A DNA stretch of 64,000 bases from contig JAEWSZ010000186.1 of the NCBI GenBank assembly GCA_023397905.1, positions 94,661 to 158,660 of the forward strand, in the 5' to 3' direction. Below the pieces are notes generated by a model, which was not told the origin of the DNA, ran no database searches, and saw only the letters and a program-made list of their open reading frames with translations. Positions 26,403-34,674 of this stretch are shown here, piece after piece (position 1 is the first letter of the stretch; each line of letters starts with the position of its first letter). A program made the translations under genes and the position numbers. Origin of the DNA: Bacillota bacterium (GTDB lineage: Bacteria; Bacillota; Clostridia; Acetivibrionales; DSM-1351).

Positions 26403-26473
26403 TATACTAGTATACAAGTTTAATTGTCAATATCCCTTAGCCCAAATTCATATTATTATTGATATACTTGTGT
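26403..26473. promoter_or_regulatory. GntR/FCD operator candidates between eda and gntR
   Basis: The perfect palindrome TATACTAGTATA at 26403-26414 is followed by CAAG, and ATATACTTGTG occurs at 26461-26471. FCD-type GntR proteins commonly bind TTGTATACAA-like palindromes, so these could control both divergent units. Confidence 0.5.
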
Positions 26474-26559
26474 TAAAATATATTGGTACTCCCAACACCT
26501 CAATATCGTGAGGTCCAGGATCCGCGGAGTACCCGAGAAACAATTACAGGAGACCGGCT

Positions 26560-27237
26560 ATGAACCGTTTTGACAAAAGTGTCCTTCCCATGAAGGAAAT
26601 TATCTATATGGAAGTGAAAAATAAAATACTGAACCTGGAATACAAACCGGGCCAGATGATCAGCGAGACTGAAATATCCGAGCTGCTCAAAGTCAGCAGA
26701 ACTCCCGTCAGAGAGGTCTTTATACGGCTGTCCTACGAGAAGCTTATAAACATATACCCCCAGAAAGGCACCTTTGTATCCCTCATCGACCTGCCGTTTG
26801 TAGGAGAAAGTGTCTATATGAGAAGCCTGCTGGAACATAATATCATCGGTGAAATACTGGATAAAGGTATCCGCCAGCTGCCCCAGGATATAAAAAGGAA
26901 CCTGAGACTGCAAAAGGACCTGGTGGAAAATGACGGCGCCGTGGAGGAATTCCTCGAGCTGGACAATGAATTTCATAAAATAATTTTCAGCGCTGTGGGC
27001 CATGAGACTATCTGGGACATTATCAGCACTACAAGGATACATTACAACAGGTACAGGGTTTTGACCATGTACGAGCTTGAAATGCTTAAAAAGGTATTTG
27101 ACGAGCACTGCCGGCTTATAGAGCTTATAGAGTCCGGCGACAAACCCGCTCTTGAAACTATTTTGAAGGAGCACCATTTTTCCGGCTTGAATCATGCGGA
27201 AGCCATGAAGGAGAAGTATCCCGACTATTTTTTATAA
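26560..27237 (+). CDS. GntR-family regulator with FCD domain
   Basis: The 225-residue protein has a GntR winged helix (LEYKPGQMISETEISELLKVSRTPVREVFIRL, about 27-58, then the wing IYPQKGTFV). An all-helical FCD effector domain with DNEFHKIIF and a late HCRLIELIESGD follows. It is divergent from eda-kdgK and presumably represses that hexuronate/KDG module. The start ATG 26560 follows CAGGAGACCGGCT. Its stop overlaps the convergent neighbour's by a few bases. Confidence 0.9.
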   Translation: MNRFDKSVLPMKEIIYMEVKNKILNLEYKPGQMISETEISELLKVSRTPVREVFIRLSYEKLINIYPQKGTFVSLIDLPFVGESVYMRSLLEHNIIGEILDKGIRQLPQDIKRNLRLQKDLVENDGAVEEFLELDNEFHKIIFSAVGHETIWDIISTTRIHYNRYRVLTMYELEMLKKVFDEHCRLIELIESGDKPALETILKEHHFSGLNHAEAMKEKYPDYFL

Positions 27238-28008
27238 GCCCAGGCCGGTTTTGTCGGGATTCCTGTCTTTCTCCGTAAATCTCTCCCTTGTGACTTCGAA
27301 TTTTTCAAGCCAGCCCTTTTTGAATTTCAGCGATATATATCCCACCACACTGGTTGCAAGAGCTCCCAGGGCGTCAACTATAAGGTCCTTCATCGTATCG
27401 GACAATGCGTCTTTTCCCATCCTGAGACTTCCGTCTTCAAAGGCAAACTTCTGCATATTCAGACCCCATAGATTGTCAAAGGAAAATTCATATATCTCCC
27501 ATAAAGCCCCTATGGCCAGGGCAAAGGAAAAGGCGAATATAGCCACAAACAACGGGCTTAAATTGATCTGGACCTTTTCCGAGTCATTGAGAAGCTTTAC
27601 CACCGAAAATCCCAGCGCACCTATCATGGCGCCGCTAAAGGTGTGTAAAATGGTATCCCAGTGGGGTATGTGATAATAAAAGCTCCTGACCTCCCCCAGG
27701 TAAATGGCCGCATACAAAAAGAATACGAATACTATGTGCATAAAGCCTGGAATATGTAACTTCCAGTTTCTTTCAAGCATCGATGGAAGAAACATCAACA
27801 CCATGCCCAGTATACACTGTACCAGCATCAGAACGTAATCGCTTCTCAGCTTTTCAAATTTATTCTGCTGTATTGGACCCGAATGTGAGGTTATAACATT
27901 TACAAGCGAAAAAACCGCCGAGCCCACAAGAGTAATAAAAACAAACCAGAAGCTGATCTTTTCCCAGTTCAATTTTTTACGTGTAAATCTGCTTTTAAAA
28001 TGCTGCAA
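27232..28008 (-). CDS. Multi-pass membrane protein (resembles YjdF/DUF2238)
   Basis: The 258-residue protein has about six hydrophobic segments and conserved-looking polar patches in membrane context: PHWDTILHTFSGAMIGALGF, then ALWEIYEF, then DTMKDLIVDALGALATSVVGY. This D-H/E-xxE/D-xxD layout recalls YjdF-type (DUF2238) proteins of unknown function. A basic C-terminal tail follows. It is convergent with the GntR gene and is followed upstream by a repeat-rich gap. Confidence 0.6.
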   Translation of the reverse strand: MQHFKSRFTRKKLNWEKISFWFVFITLVGSAVFSLVNVITSHSGPIQQNKFEKLRSDYVLMLVQCILGMVLMFLPSMLERNWKLHIPGFMHIVFVFFLYAAIYLGEVRSFYYHIPHWDTILHTFSGAMIGALGFSVVKLLNDSEKVQINLSPLFVAIFAFSFALAIGALWEIYEFSFDNLWGLNMQKFAFEDGSLRMGKDALSDTMKDLIVDALGALATSVVGYISLKFKKGWLEKFEVTRERFTEKDRNPDKTGLGL

Positions 28009-28145
28009 ATCAATATCATTCCTTTATTACTGCTTTTAGTTTAATTTCAGTATAATACTTCATTTAATATTAACTTCCAAGCTATATTGCTTTTAATATA
28101 ACTGCCAAATCATATTGCTGTCAATAATATTGCTTGCATATCACC

Positions 28146-28226
28146 AAAGTCAATTATGGTTGAAACCCTTGCCTTCCAGGCAAATACTGCTTTTAATCCG
28201 GCTTTCAGCCGATAGTAATTAACTTT
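28146..28226. repeat. Short palindromic interspersed element, copy E3
   Basis: Left arm AAAGTCAATTATGGTTGAAA and right arm (minus strand) AAAGTTAATTACTATCGGCT enclose GCCTTCCAGGC and CCGGCTTTCAGCCG. The left arm plus CCCTTGCCTT matches E4 at 42.4 kb; the right arm matches E5 at 59.9 kb. The surrounding gap (28009-28371) is AT-rich, with degenerate ATATTGCTTTTAATAT copies and no gene. Confidence 0.65.
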
Positions 28227-28371
28227 CTGAAGTATTAATGTATATTCATTATTATAGCATCAGACCGCAAATGAGTTATACCCCATTTTTTCTCACAATA
28301 AACACATATACCCACCTTCCGGGCCGGGTACTTTCATCCGGGAATTTTTTATAAAAAAAAGAACAATCAAG

Positions 28372-28533
28372 TTATTGGCTTAATTGTTTTTTTTGAATTT
28401 CAATAATCAGGGTATCCAGCTCCCTGCTTACTTCGAGAACTTCCTCGGAGTGCAGATTTTCAAGAATCAGAACTTTATCTAAACGCTGCTTCAAAGCATC
28501 TATCTTATCCGTAGTTTTTTTATCCAACACCAT
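28372..28533 (-). CDS. Spo0E-family aspartyl-phosphate phosphatase (small)
   Basis: A 53-residue reading frame from ATG 28533 (after AGGGGTGTATGGC) to TAA 28372 encodes a two-helix protein with the Spo0E signature EVSRELDTLIIE at about residues 34-45, preceded by KIDALKQRLDKVL. Spo0E-type proteins dephosphorylate Spo0A~P or other response regulators and delay sporulation. It lies upstream of the agr-type locus on the minus strand, which may link peptide signalling to sporulation timing. Confidence 0.85.
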   Translation of the reverse strand: MVLDKKTTDKIDALKQRLDKVLILENLHSEEVLEVSRELDTLIIEIQKKQLSQ

Positions 28534-29055
28534 GCCATACACCCCTACCCTTCCACGATGGATTTATCTTTTGAAAAATTCCGGTTTATTTTATAAAAAT
28601 AATAATAAAATCAGTATAATCAAAATCCGCATACATGAATGCCAAATATAATACTAACTGCTATTCAATTTACATGATACGTCAATAATTCCTCTATTAC
28701 CCATTATTCTGCCGAAATTCAACAAATAAATATAAGTCCGTCAGCGTAAGCAGATTAACGATCATAGATATTAATGCCGTTAAAAAGCATCTGATATATT
28801 TTTCGCACTCACATCCTCACAAATGGCTATTTTCAATGGATACATGTCTTTTATCAAAATATCTCGTTTTTATTTTTTGGTACTGTTAGTACCATTTGAT
28901 TATATTCTTTTTTTTCCCAATAGTCAATATTATAAACAGATTTTTACATAAATGGCATAAGATATATTCAATCTGCATTTTATGAGACTATTTAGCCTAA
29001 AAACATTGCCTTATCTTATGTATTTATCATATAATTATTTAAGGGGGTGAATTAT
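28534..29055 (+). other. AT-rich regulatory gap before xre1
   Basis: No reading frame is supported in this 520-bp stretch. The palindrome GGTAC-N5-GTACC at 28879-28893 is a candidate operator for the XRE regulator downstream. No consensus promoter could be assigned with confidence. Confidence 0.4.
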
Positions 29056-29442
29056 TTGTCGGTTTTTGCAGAAAGAATCAGAGAATTAAGAGACACTCAA
29101 GGACTTACACAGGATGCAATCGGAAAAGTCATTGGAAAAAGCAGAGAAGCCATATCAAAATATGAAGTCGGCGAACACGAACCGGATCTGGTAGTAATCG
29201 CCGCTTTGGCAAAATATTTCGATGTCACCGCCGATTACATAATAGGTATTACAGATGATTCGGAATTGATAAACGGCAGACGGAAATCCCAGGGCCCCTA
29301 TGAAAAATACTTAAAAGACAAAGATTTTATCCCTCATTTGAGATTGGCCATAAAAATTAAAGAAAATAATGTCGATATAGCAAAGGTTGAAAAGTTCGTA
29401 AATAGTTTAATACGTCAAATACGAAAACAAACGCACCCCTGA
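29056..29442 (+). CDS. XRE-family transcriptional regulator (agr locus)
   Basis: The 128-residue protein has an N-terminal Cro/CI helix-turn-helix (RIRELRDTQGLTQDAIGKVIGKSREAISKYEVGEHEPDLVVIAALAKYFDVTADYIIG) and a short helical tail. Start is set at TTG 29056 behind GGGGGTGA; a GTG at 29047 lies inside that ribosome binding site. It is convergent with the agrD-like gene and shares a terminator with it. With no kinase or response regulator in the locus, it is a candidate output of the peptide signal. Confidence 0.88.
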   Translation: MSVFAERIRELRDTQGLTQDAIGKVIGKSREAISKYEVGEHEPDLVVIAALAKYFDVTADYIIGITDDSELINGRRKSQGPYEKYLKDKDFIPHLRLAIKIKENNVDIAKVEKFVNSLIRQIRKQTHP

Positions 29443-29467
29443 GTAAAAATCACTCAAGGGTGTGTTT
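29427..29467. terminator. Bidirectional terminator between xre1 and agrD-like gene
   Basis: AAACGCACCCCTGAGT (from 29429) and ACTCAAGGGTGTGTTT (29452-29467) form a long stem with a small A-rich loop. It overlaps the end of xre1. Confidence 0.8.
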
Positions 29468-29481
29468 GTCATCAGCCCTAT

Positions 29482-29619
29482 TTATTTTACGGACAAATGC
29501 TTCGGTGCTTTTACCTGATACATCCAACCGGCGCAAGCAGGCTTAATGCCAACAAGTATTCCTACTGCCAATACAAGGCTGGACACCATTGAAAACAGTC
29601 TGTAATTCTTTGTCTTCAT
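29482..29619 (-). CDS. agrD: AgrD-like cyclic autoinducer pre-peptide
   Basis: A 45-residue peptide from ATG 29619, directly behind GGAGGTGAAACTG. It has the three-part AgrD layout: a basic/amphipathic N-terminus with a hydrophobic core (MVSSLVLAVGILVG), a central IKPACAGWMYQ with Cys29, and a tail KAPKHLSVK. In clostridial AgrD the motif C-x-x-W-x then YQP-xxP fits closely. By comparison with the five-residue thiolactone CLFWT of C. perfringens, the ring is predicted as CAGWM (residues 29-33). The maturation enzyme would be the AgrB at 31.0-31.7 kb. Confidence 0.85.
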   Translation of the reverse strand: MKTKNYRLFSMVSSLVLAVGILVGIKPACAGWMYQVKAPKHLSVK

Positions 29620-29646
29620 CAGTTTCACCTCCATCTTCATTTATTA

Positions 29647-30465
29647 TTATATTTTGTCATTACCAGTAAGCTTGTCAATAAGATTAACGGCCTCATCGAC
29701 TTCTTTATTTCTCAGCATTCCCTTTATTGTATTGAGTGCAAATATGGCGTCCTCTTCCAATTCCGCATATTTGTCGTACCCCCTCTGCACCAGTACAGTT
29801 ACGGCATTATATATCAATGAAAACACCAAAAAGTTCAAACCTGTCACCATTATAAAAATAGTGGCCGAAAATGCAATCTGATGTGCAAGAAGCATTTTAT
29901 CAAAATATGTCAGGTACAAAAACAGTAAAGAATATTCTATTACAGTGAGGACAAGCGTATTCAAAATAAAGAGTGTATGAAACTTCTTGCTTATTTTAGT
30001 AACCAGAAGTATTTCATATTTATACAAAAGGCAAATGGCCAGCAACTGGCAAATACGGGTTGGCAGGGAATAGACCGGATACATCATGTAGTGCCCTGCA
30101 AATTTCGCTATACCTTTTGTATAGATCATAATATATGGGACATAGGCGTTTTCCACTGTTGAGTAAATCAACATTGTAAAGCAGATGCCCAATAAAGCAT
30201 ACCGGATATTTATCCTGTAGATGATCAGTATTATCACAAAGTATGCCAGTATATGCAATACCATATTAACGGCAACATTCGGCGCTGCAGGTCTGATAAA
30301 GTTTGTTGCCACCAACATCAAAACAAGGGTAGCAATAAATCTGATTACGTTTGGTTTATTTACCTTGAGCCTGTCCTTGTTTCCTGAAAAAAGCAGGAAC
30401 AATATCAAATTCAAAAATGCCTCCGGCAGGGATACAAGCATCAATATGTATATATTCATAACCAT
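29647..30465 (-). CDS. AgrC-like membrane sensor lacking a kinase domain
   Basis: The 272-residue protein is almost all membrane: six or seven hydrophobic segments, as in the AgrC receptor domain. It ends in a short helical part (YAELEEDAIFALNTIKGMLRNKEVDEAVNLIDKLTG) that resembles the first part of an AgrC/Spo0B-type dimerisation helix. No phospho-acceptor histidine and no ATP-binding N, G1 or G2 box is present before the stop. It lies 27 nt upstream of agrD on the same strand, so the two are co-transcribed. It may be a receptor signalling through a partner protein, a decoy, or an immunity protein. Confidence 0.7.
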   Translation of the reverse strand: MVMNIYILMLVSLPEAFLNLILFLLFSGNKDRLKVNKPNVIRFIATLVLMLVATNFIRPAAPNVAVNMVLHILAYFVIILIIYRINIRYALLGICFTMLIYSTVENAYVPYIMIYTKGIAKFAGHYMMYPVYSLPTRICQLLAICLLYKYEILLVTKISKKFHTLFILNTLVLTVIEYSLLFLYLTYFDKMLLAHQIAFSATIFIMVTGLNFLVFSLIYNAVTVLVQRGYDKYAELEEDAIFALNTIKGMLRNKEVDEAVNLIDKLTGNDKI

Positions 30466-30649
30466 TATTACTCCCCCCTCTCAAGCTTCTGTTCCTCAAA
30501 CCTATTCTATTATAAAAATTCGTCAAAGTAAACAAATATTTGGAAGAATATATTAAAAAAATAAAATTTATTACAATTTATTACAAATTTTTTATACCCT
30601 AATGGCGTCATTTTTTTAACGCTAATGTAATGTATCATGTTTTTAAGAG

Positions 30650-30679
30650 TTGACAGAATACAGTTGTTCACTGTAAAGT
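30650..30679 (+). promoter_or_regulatory. xre2 promoter with inverted repeat
   Basis: TTGACA at 30650-30655 and TAAAGT at 30674-30679 are 18 bp apart. The spacer carries ACAGT-N5-ACTGT (30660-30674), a possible binding site for the XRE protein itself. Confidence 0.4.
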
Positions 30680-30703
30680 TATTAATGGGGTGAGTAAACA
30701 TAT

Positions 30704-31030
30704 ATGAATTACAAGGAAATTGGCAGGCGGATCAGATACGAAAGAGAAAGCCTGGGATTGACCAGGGATAAATTTGCTGAAGCGCTTGAACTATCCACCA
30801 ATTTTGTAGGCCAGCTCGAGCGGGGGGAAAAGAAAATGAGCCTTGAGACTCTTGTGACGATATCCGACTGTCTTCGCATATCCCTTGACTATCTGATCAA
30901 AGGAAATACCGAAAACCAGCTCCCGTTGAACAGGCTCCATAAGCTCATTGACAGGTGCTCACAGGATGAGATACTGCTCCTTACGGATATGACCAGAACC
31001 ATATTGCCTCATTACCGCAAGTTGAAATAA
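30704..31030 (+). CDS. XRE-family transcriptional regulator (adjacent to agrB)
   Basis: The 108-residue protein has a typical Cro/CI domain (IGRRIRYERESLGLTRDKFAEALELSTNFVGQLERGEKKMSLETLVTISDCLRISLDYLI) and a short helical C-terminus. ATG 30704 follows a GGGGTGAG site. It is divergent from the AgrC-like/agrD unit and convergent with agrB, so it sits in the middle of the signalling locus. It is a likely regulator of agr genes or their downstream response. Confidence 0.88.
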   Translation: MNYKEIGRRIRYERESLGLTRDKFAEALELSTNFVGQLERGEKKMSLETLVTISDCLRISLDYLIKGNTENQLPLNRLHKLIDRCSQDEILLLTDMTRTILPHYRKLK

Positions 31031-31052
31031 GCCATTTTTGCAATGGCTTATT
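31026..31052. terminator. Bidirectional terminator between xre2 and agrB
   Basis: AATAAGCCATT (31026-31036) pairs with AATGGCTTATT (31042-31052) and includes the stop codons of both convergent genes. Confidence 0.75.
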
Positions 31053-31686
31053 GATTTCCCGCACCCCTGCCCCGCAATCCGTACTTTACCCTGTCAAAAA
31101 ACCTGTGCCCCACAGGCGTGACAATGAAAAGCTCCAGTAAAACGCCAAATCCGGACGAAACCACAAAAATATTTAATTTAAACAATGTCAGAATTACCGC
31201 TGCCGCCAGCCACAAAAGCAGATAAGCGACCGACAGCTTTTTAAATTTGAGGATTTCCCCGGGGTCTGTAATAGGCTTGTTCGGATTGTCCTTGGGAGCA
31301 TATTTTATCACAACGTAAAGGCCTGATAAAAAGGTTACCGCGATGAGTACCGCAAGCTGTAAAGTGCTCCAGTATGCATATGTATATTTTGCAAGCAGCG
31401 CTGCCGCAATAAACATTATCAGAGAGACCAGCAGGCATTTGCCCTGTGTGTCCATGTGATATCCCCCTGCAATCATCCTGAGCGCTATAAATGCAACGGA
31501 TACTATAAGCATGGGCAAAAATACGCCCAGTATCAGCGAGGTTCCTATAAGTATAGCTGTTTTGACAAACTCCCCTATAAGGATCTGGAAGCCGTAGTAG
31601 TATTCAAAACGCCTCTGATGATTTTCGTTCAAAGCCTGGGCCAGGCCTTTTGCACATGCGTAAGACCACTTGTTTATAAATCTCAT
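31048..31686 (-). CDS. agrB: AgrB-family peptide-processing membrane protease
   Basis: The 212-residue multi-pass protein carries the AgrB active-site region RMIAGGYHMDTQGKC. His77 and Cys84 fall at the same numbers as the catalytic pair in S. aureus AgrB. AgrB cleaves the AgrD tail and forms the thiolactone before export. It is encoded on the same strand as agrD but 0.6 kb upstream of the AgrC-like gene, with xre2 inserted between in the opposite direction. It is thus probably a separate transcript from agrD, unlike the classical agrBDCA order. Confidence 0.93.
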   Translation of the reverse strand: MRFINKWSYACAKGLAQALNENHQRRFEYYYGFQILIGEFVKTAILIGTSLILGVFLPMLIVSVAFIALRMIAGGYHMDTQGKCLLVSLIMFIAAALLAKYTYAYWSTLQLAVLIAVTFLSGLYVVIKYAPKDNPNKPITDPGEILKFKKLSVAYLLLWLAAAVILTLFKLNIFVVSSGFGVLLELFIVTPVGHRFFDRVKYGLRGRGAGNQ

Positions 31687-31797
31687 AATGCCTCTCTCGT
31701 CAATTTACTTCTCCGTCGTTTACATACGTTATACATATTTTATCAGATTTTTTAAACAATGTGGCTTATTTGCGCAAAAAATGAAATATAACAAAAA

Positions 31798-31843
31798 GTA
31801 CTGCGAAATAAAGTAAGATTCAATACTTGTTATTTCGCAGTAC
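31798..31843 (-). terminator. adhE terminator
   Basis: A 14-bp perfect stem, GTACTGCGAAATAA (31798-31811) with TTATTTCGCAGTAC (31830-31843). On the minus strand it is followed by TTTTTG. It lies directly after the adhE stop. Confidence 0.85.
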
Positions 31844-31866
31844 CCTTTGTTCAAGCCTCCCGGCGA

Positions 31867-34470
31867 TTAAGCCCCGTAGTAGGCTCTCAGATACATTTCC
31901 TTGAGTTCGCTCATTAACGGATACCTTGGATTTGCACCTGTGCACTGGTCGTCAAAGGCCTGTTCCACCATTTCGTCAAGAGTGCCGAGGAATTTCTTTT
32001 CATCTACTCCGGCCGCCTGAATGGTTTTTGGTATTCCGATACTGGCTTTTAGTTCATCTATTTTTACAAGCAGCTTCTGGAATTTCTCCTGGTCGCTGCC
32101 GCCTTCAATTCCCACAAAAGAAGCCATTTCAGCGTATCTCTTTAATATCTCCGGATACTTGTACTGTGGGAAAGTACCCATTTTTACAGGCGCTTCGGCT
32201 ATATTGAATTTCATTACCTCGTTTATCAAAAGCGCATTTGCAATACCGTGAGGCAGGTGGTGGAAGGCTCCCAGCTTGTGGGCCATGGAGTGGCATATAC
32301 CCAGAAACGCATTTGCAAACGCCATACCGGCCATGGTGGAAGCGTCGGCCATTTTCTCCCTTGCCCCAGGGTCTCCGGCGCCCCTTTCATATGCCGAAGG
32401 CAGATATTCAAATATATTTTTCAGCGCCTGCAGGGCAAGTCCGTTTGTATAGTCGGTTGCCAGCATTGAAGCATACGCTTCCACCGCATGGGTCAGCGCA
32501 TCGATACCCGAGGCGGAAGTCAAACCCTTGGGCATGTTCATCATCAGGTCGGCATCCACTATGGCCATCTTTGGCATCAGCTCGTAGTCCGCAAGAGGAT
32601 ATTTTACGCCTGTCTGCTCATCAGTAATAACCGCGAACGGCGTAACCTCGGAGCCGGTGCCTGCTGAAGTCGGAATTGCCACAAAATACGCTTTTTCACC
32701 CATTTTAGGGAAGGTGTACACCCTTTTCCTGATATCCATAAACCTCATGGCGAGGTCGTGGAAATCGACTTCCGGATGTTCATACAGTGTCCACATGATC
32801 TTGCCAGCATCCATTGCGGAGCCGCCGCCTATGGCGATTATCACATCCGGCTTGAATTCCCTCATGGCCTCGGCGCCCGTTTTTGCGCAGGCAAGAGTCG
32901 GATCTGGAGCTACGTCGAAGAAGGTATGGTGTTTGATATCCATTTCATCCAGTAAGCCGGTAACAGCTTTTGTATATCCGTTGTTGTACAGGAAGGAGTC
33001 GGTGACGATAAAGGCCCTTTTCTTGTTCATAACGTCCTTCAGTTCCTTTAATGCCACTCCCAGGCATCCTTTTTTGAAATAGAGCTTTTCAGGTGATCTG
33101 AACCAAAGCATATTTTCTCTCCTCTCCGCAACAGTCTTTATATTGATCAGGTGTTTAACCCCTACATTTTCAGATACGGAGTTGCCGCCCCAGGAACCGC
33201 AGCCCAGAGTCAGCGAAGGAGCCAATTTAAAGTTGTAGAGATCGCCTATCCCGCCATGGGATGAAGGGGAATTTACAAGGATTCTGCAGGTTTTCATGGC
33301 AGCCGCGTATTTATCTATCTTCTCCTTCTGGTTTACGGCATCCGCATATATTGCCGAAGTGTGCCCGAAACCTCCGTCGGCAACAAGCCTTTCCGCCTTT
33401 CCCATTGCTTCCTCAAAAGTCTTGGCTTTGTACATCGCCAGTACCGGAGACAGTTTTTCATGGGCAAAGGCTTCCGAAAGCTCCACGGATTCGACCTCGC
33501 CTATGAGTATTTTGGTTTCGGCGGGTACGTCAAAGCCCGCCAGCTTTGCTATTGCCTGGGCTGTCTGTCCTACCATCTTGGCATTCAATGCCCCGTTTAC
33601 CAGGATTACTTCCCTTATTTTCTGTGTCTCTGCTTTATTTAATATATAAGCGCCCCGTAAGGCAAATTCTTTTTTGACTTCGTTATAAACTTTGTCCATT
33701 ACTATTACGGATTGCTCCGAGGCGCAGATCATGCCGTTGTCAAAGGTCTTTGAAAGCAGGATGGAACTCACCGCCATTTTGATATCCGCGCTGTCGTCTA
33801 TTATGGCAGGGGTATTGCCCGCTCCCACGCCGATAGCAGGTTTTCCGGATGAGTATGCGGCCCGGACCATTCCGGGTCCTCCGGTGGCCAAGATGATATT
33901 TGCCTCTTTCATAACCCTTTCCGAAAGCTCAATAGTAGGTTCGTCTATCCAGCCGATTATCCCTTTCGGAGCTCCGGCTGCCACTGCCGCTTCCAGAATT
34001 ATACCCGCGGCTTCTATTGTTGATTTTTTGGCCCTTGGGTGAGGTGAAAAAATTATGCCGTTTCTGGTTTTCAAAGCCAGCAGCGCTTTGAATATGGCCG
34101 TAGAAGTCGGATTTGTAGTCGGAACTATAGCTGCGATGACTCCCAGCGGTTCCGCGATCTTGGTTATTCCGAAGGCCTCGTCTCTTTCCAGAACTCCGCA
34201 GGTCTTTGCATCCTTGTAAGCGTTGTAGATATATTCCGATGCATAGTGATTTTTTATAACCTTGTCCTCTACCACACCCATGCCTGTCTCGGCCTGTGCC
34301 ATTTTTGCAAGCGGGATCCTATTTTTGTTGGCCGCCAGCGCCGCCGCCAGAAATATTTTATCCACCTGTTCCTGGGTATATGCCGCAAATACTTCCTGAG
34401 CCTGTTTGATTTCCGCTATTTTCTCCAGCAGAGTATCCACGCTGTTTACTACCAGATTTTTCTTTGCCAT
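31867..34470 (-). CDS. adhE: Bifunctional acetaldehyde-CoA/alcohol dehydrogenase AdhE
   Basis: The 867-residue fusion has an N-terminal CoA-acylating aldehyde dehydrogenase (active-site C249 in DNGMICASEQ) and a C-terminal iron alcohol dehydrogenase (GGGSAMDAGK nucleotide site; SGIDALTHAVEAY and GICHSMAHKLGAFHHLPHG metal ligands). It turns acetyl-CoA into ethanol, re-oxidising two NADH in fermentation. AdhE normally assembles into spirosomes. ATG 34470 follows GGAGGGTGATTGATT. Three Rex-like boxes upstream point to NADH/NAD+ control, and a strong terminator follows. Confidence 0.96.
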   Translation of the reverse strand: MAKKNLVVNSVDTLLEKIAEIKQAQEVFAAYTQEQVDKIFLAAALAANKNRIPLAKMAQAETGMGVVEDKVIKNHYASEYIYNAYKDAKTCGVLERDEAFGITKIAEPLGVIAAIVPTTNPTSTAIFKALLALKTRNGIIFSPHPRAKKSTIEAAGIILEAAVAAGAPKGIIGWIDEPTIELSERVMKEANIILATGGPGMVRAAYSSGKPAIGVGAGNTPAIIDDSADIKMAVSSILLSKTFDNGMICASEQSVIVMDKVYNEVKKEFALRGAYILNKAETQKIREVILVNGALNAKMVGQTAQAIAKLAGFDVPAETKILIGEVESVELSEAFAHEKLSPVLAMYKAKTFEEAMGKAERLVADGGFGHTSAIYADAVNQKEKIDKYAAAMKTCRILVNSPSSHGGIGDLYNFKLAPSLTLGCGSWGGNSVSENVGVKHLINIKTVAERRENMLWFRSPEKLYFKKGCLGVALKELKDVMNKKRAFIVTDSFLYNNGYTKAVTGLLDEMDIKHHTFFDVAPDPTLACAKTGAEAMREFKPDVIIAIGGGSAMDAGKIMWTLYEHPEVDFHDLAMRFMDIRKRVYTFPKMGEKAYFVAIPTSAGTGSEVTPFAVITDEQTGVKYPLADYELMPKMAIVDADLMMNMPKGLTSASGIDALTHAVEAYASMLATDYTNGLALQALKNIFEYLPSAYERGAGDPGAREKMADASTMAGMAFANAFLGICHSMAHKLGAFHHLPHGIANALLINEVMKFNIAEAPVKMGTFPQYKYPEILKRYAEMASFVGIEGGSDQEKFQKLLVKIDELKASIGIPKTIQAAGVDEKKFLGTLDEMVEQAFDDQCTGANPRYPLMSELKEMYLRAYYGA

Positions 34471-34531
34471 AATCAATCACCCTCCATACCAATGTAAATT
34501 ATAAATTCTCCTGTGTTTTAAACAACAATTA

Positions 34532-34674
34532 TTGTTATTTTTTTAACAATAACCCTTAAAAAATATAAGCCGCAATACCATAAAGACACTTACCCAGGCT
34601 CATTTATTTTTAAGCATTAATTAATGTTAATTATTTAACAATATTATTGTACGCCATTGTTAAATAATTGTCAA
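34532..34674 (-). promoter_or_regulatory. Rex-like redox operators upstream of adhE
   Basis: Three matches to the Rex consensus TTGTTAA-N4-TTAACAA lie in the adhE leader: 34532-34549 (TTGTTA-N6-TTAACAA), 34624-34641 (ATGTTAATTATTTAACAA), and a weaker one at 34657-34674 (TTGTTAAATAATTGTCAA). The 326-bp gap otherwise holds AT-rich DNA and no gene. Confidence 0.6.

Noticed and set aside
26500..27195. Long minus-strand frame over the GntR/FCD gene
   Set aside because: It is antisense to a well-supported regulator gene and has no start signal or recognisable domain.
28009..28371. Repeated ATATTGCTTTTAATAT-like stretches as a possible CRISPR or iteron array
   Set aside because: The units are degenerate, unevenly spaced and simply AT-rich, with no constant spacer length and no cas or rep gene nearby.
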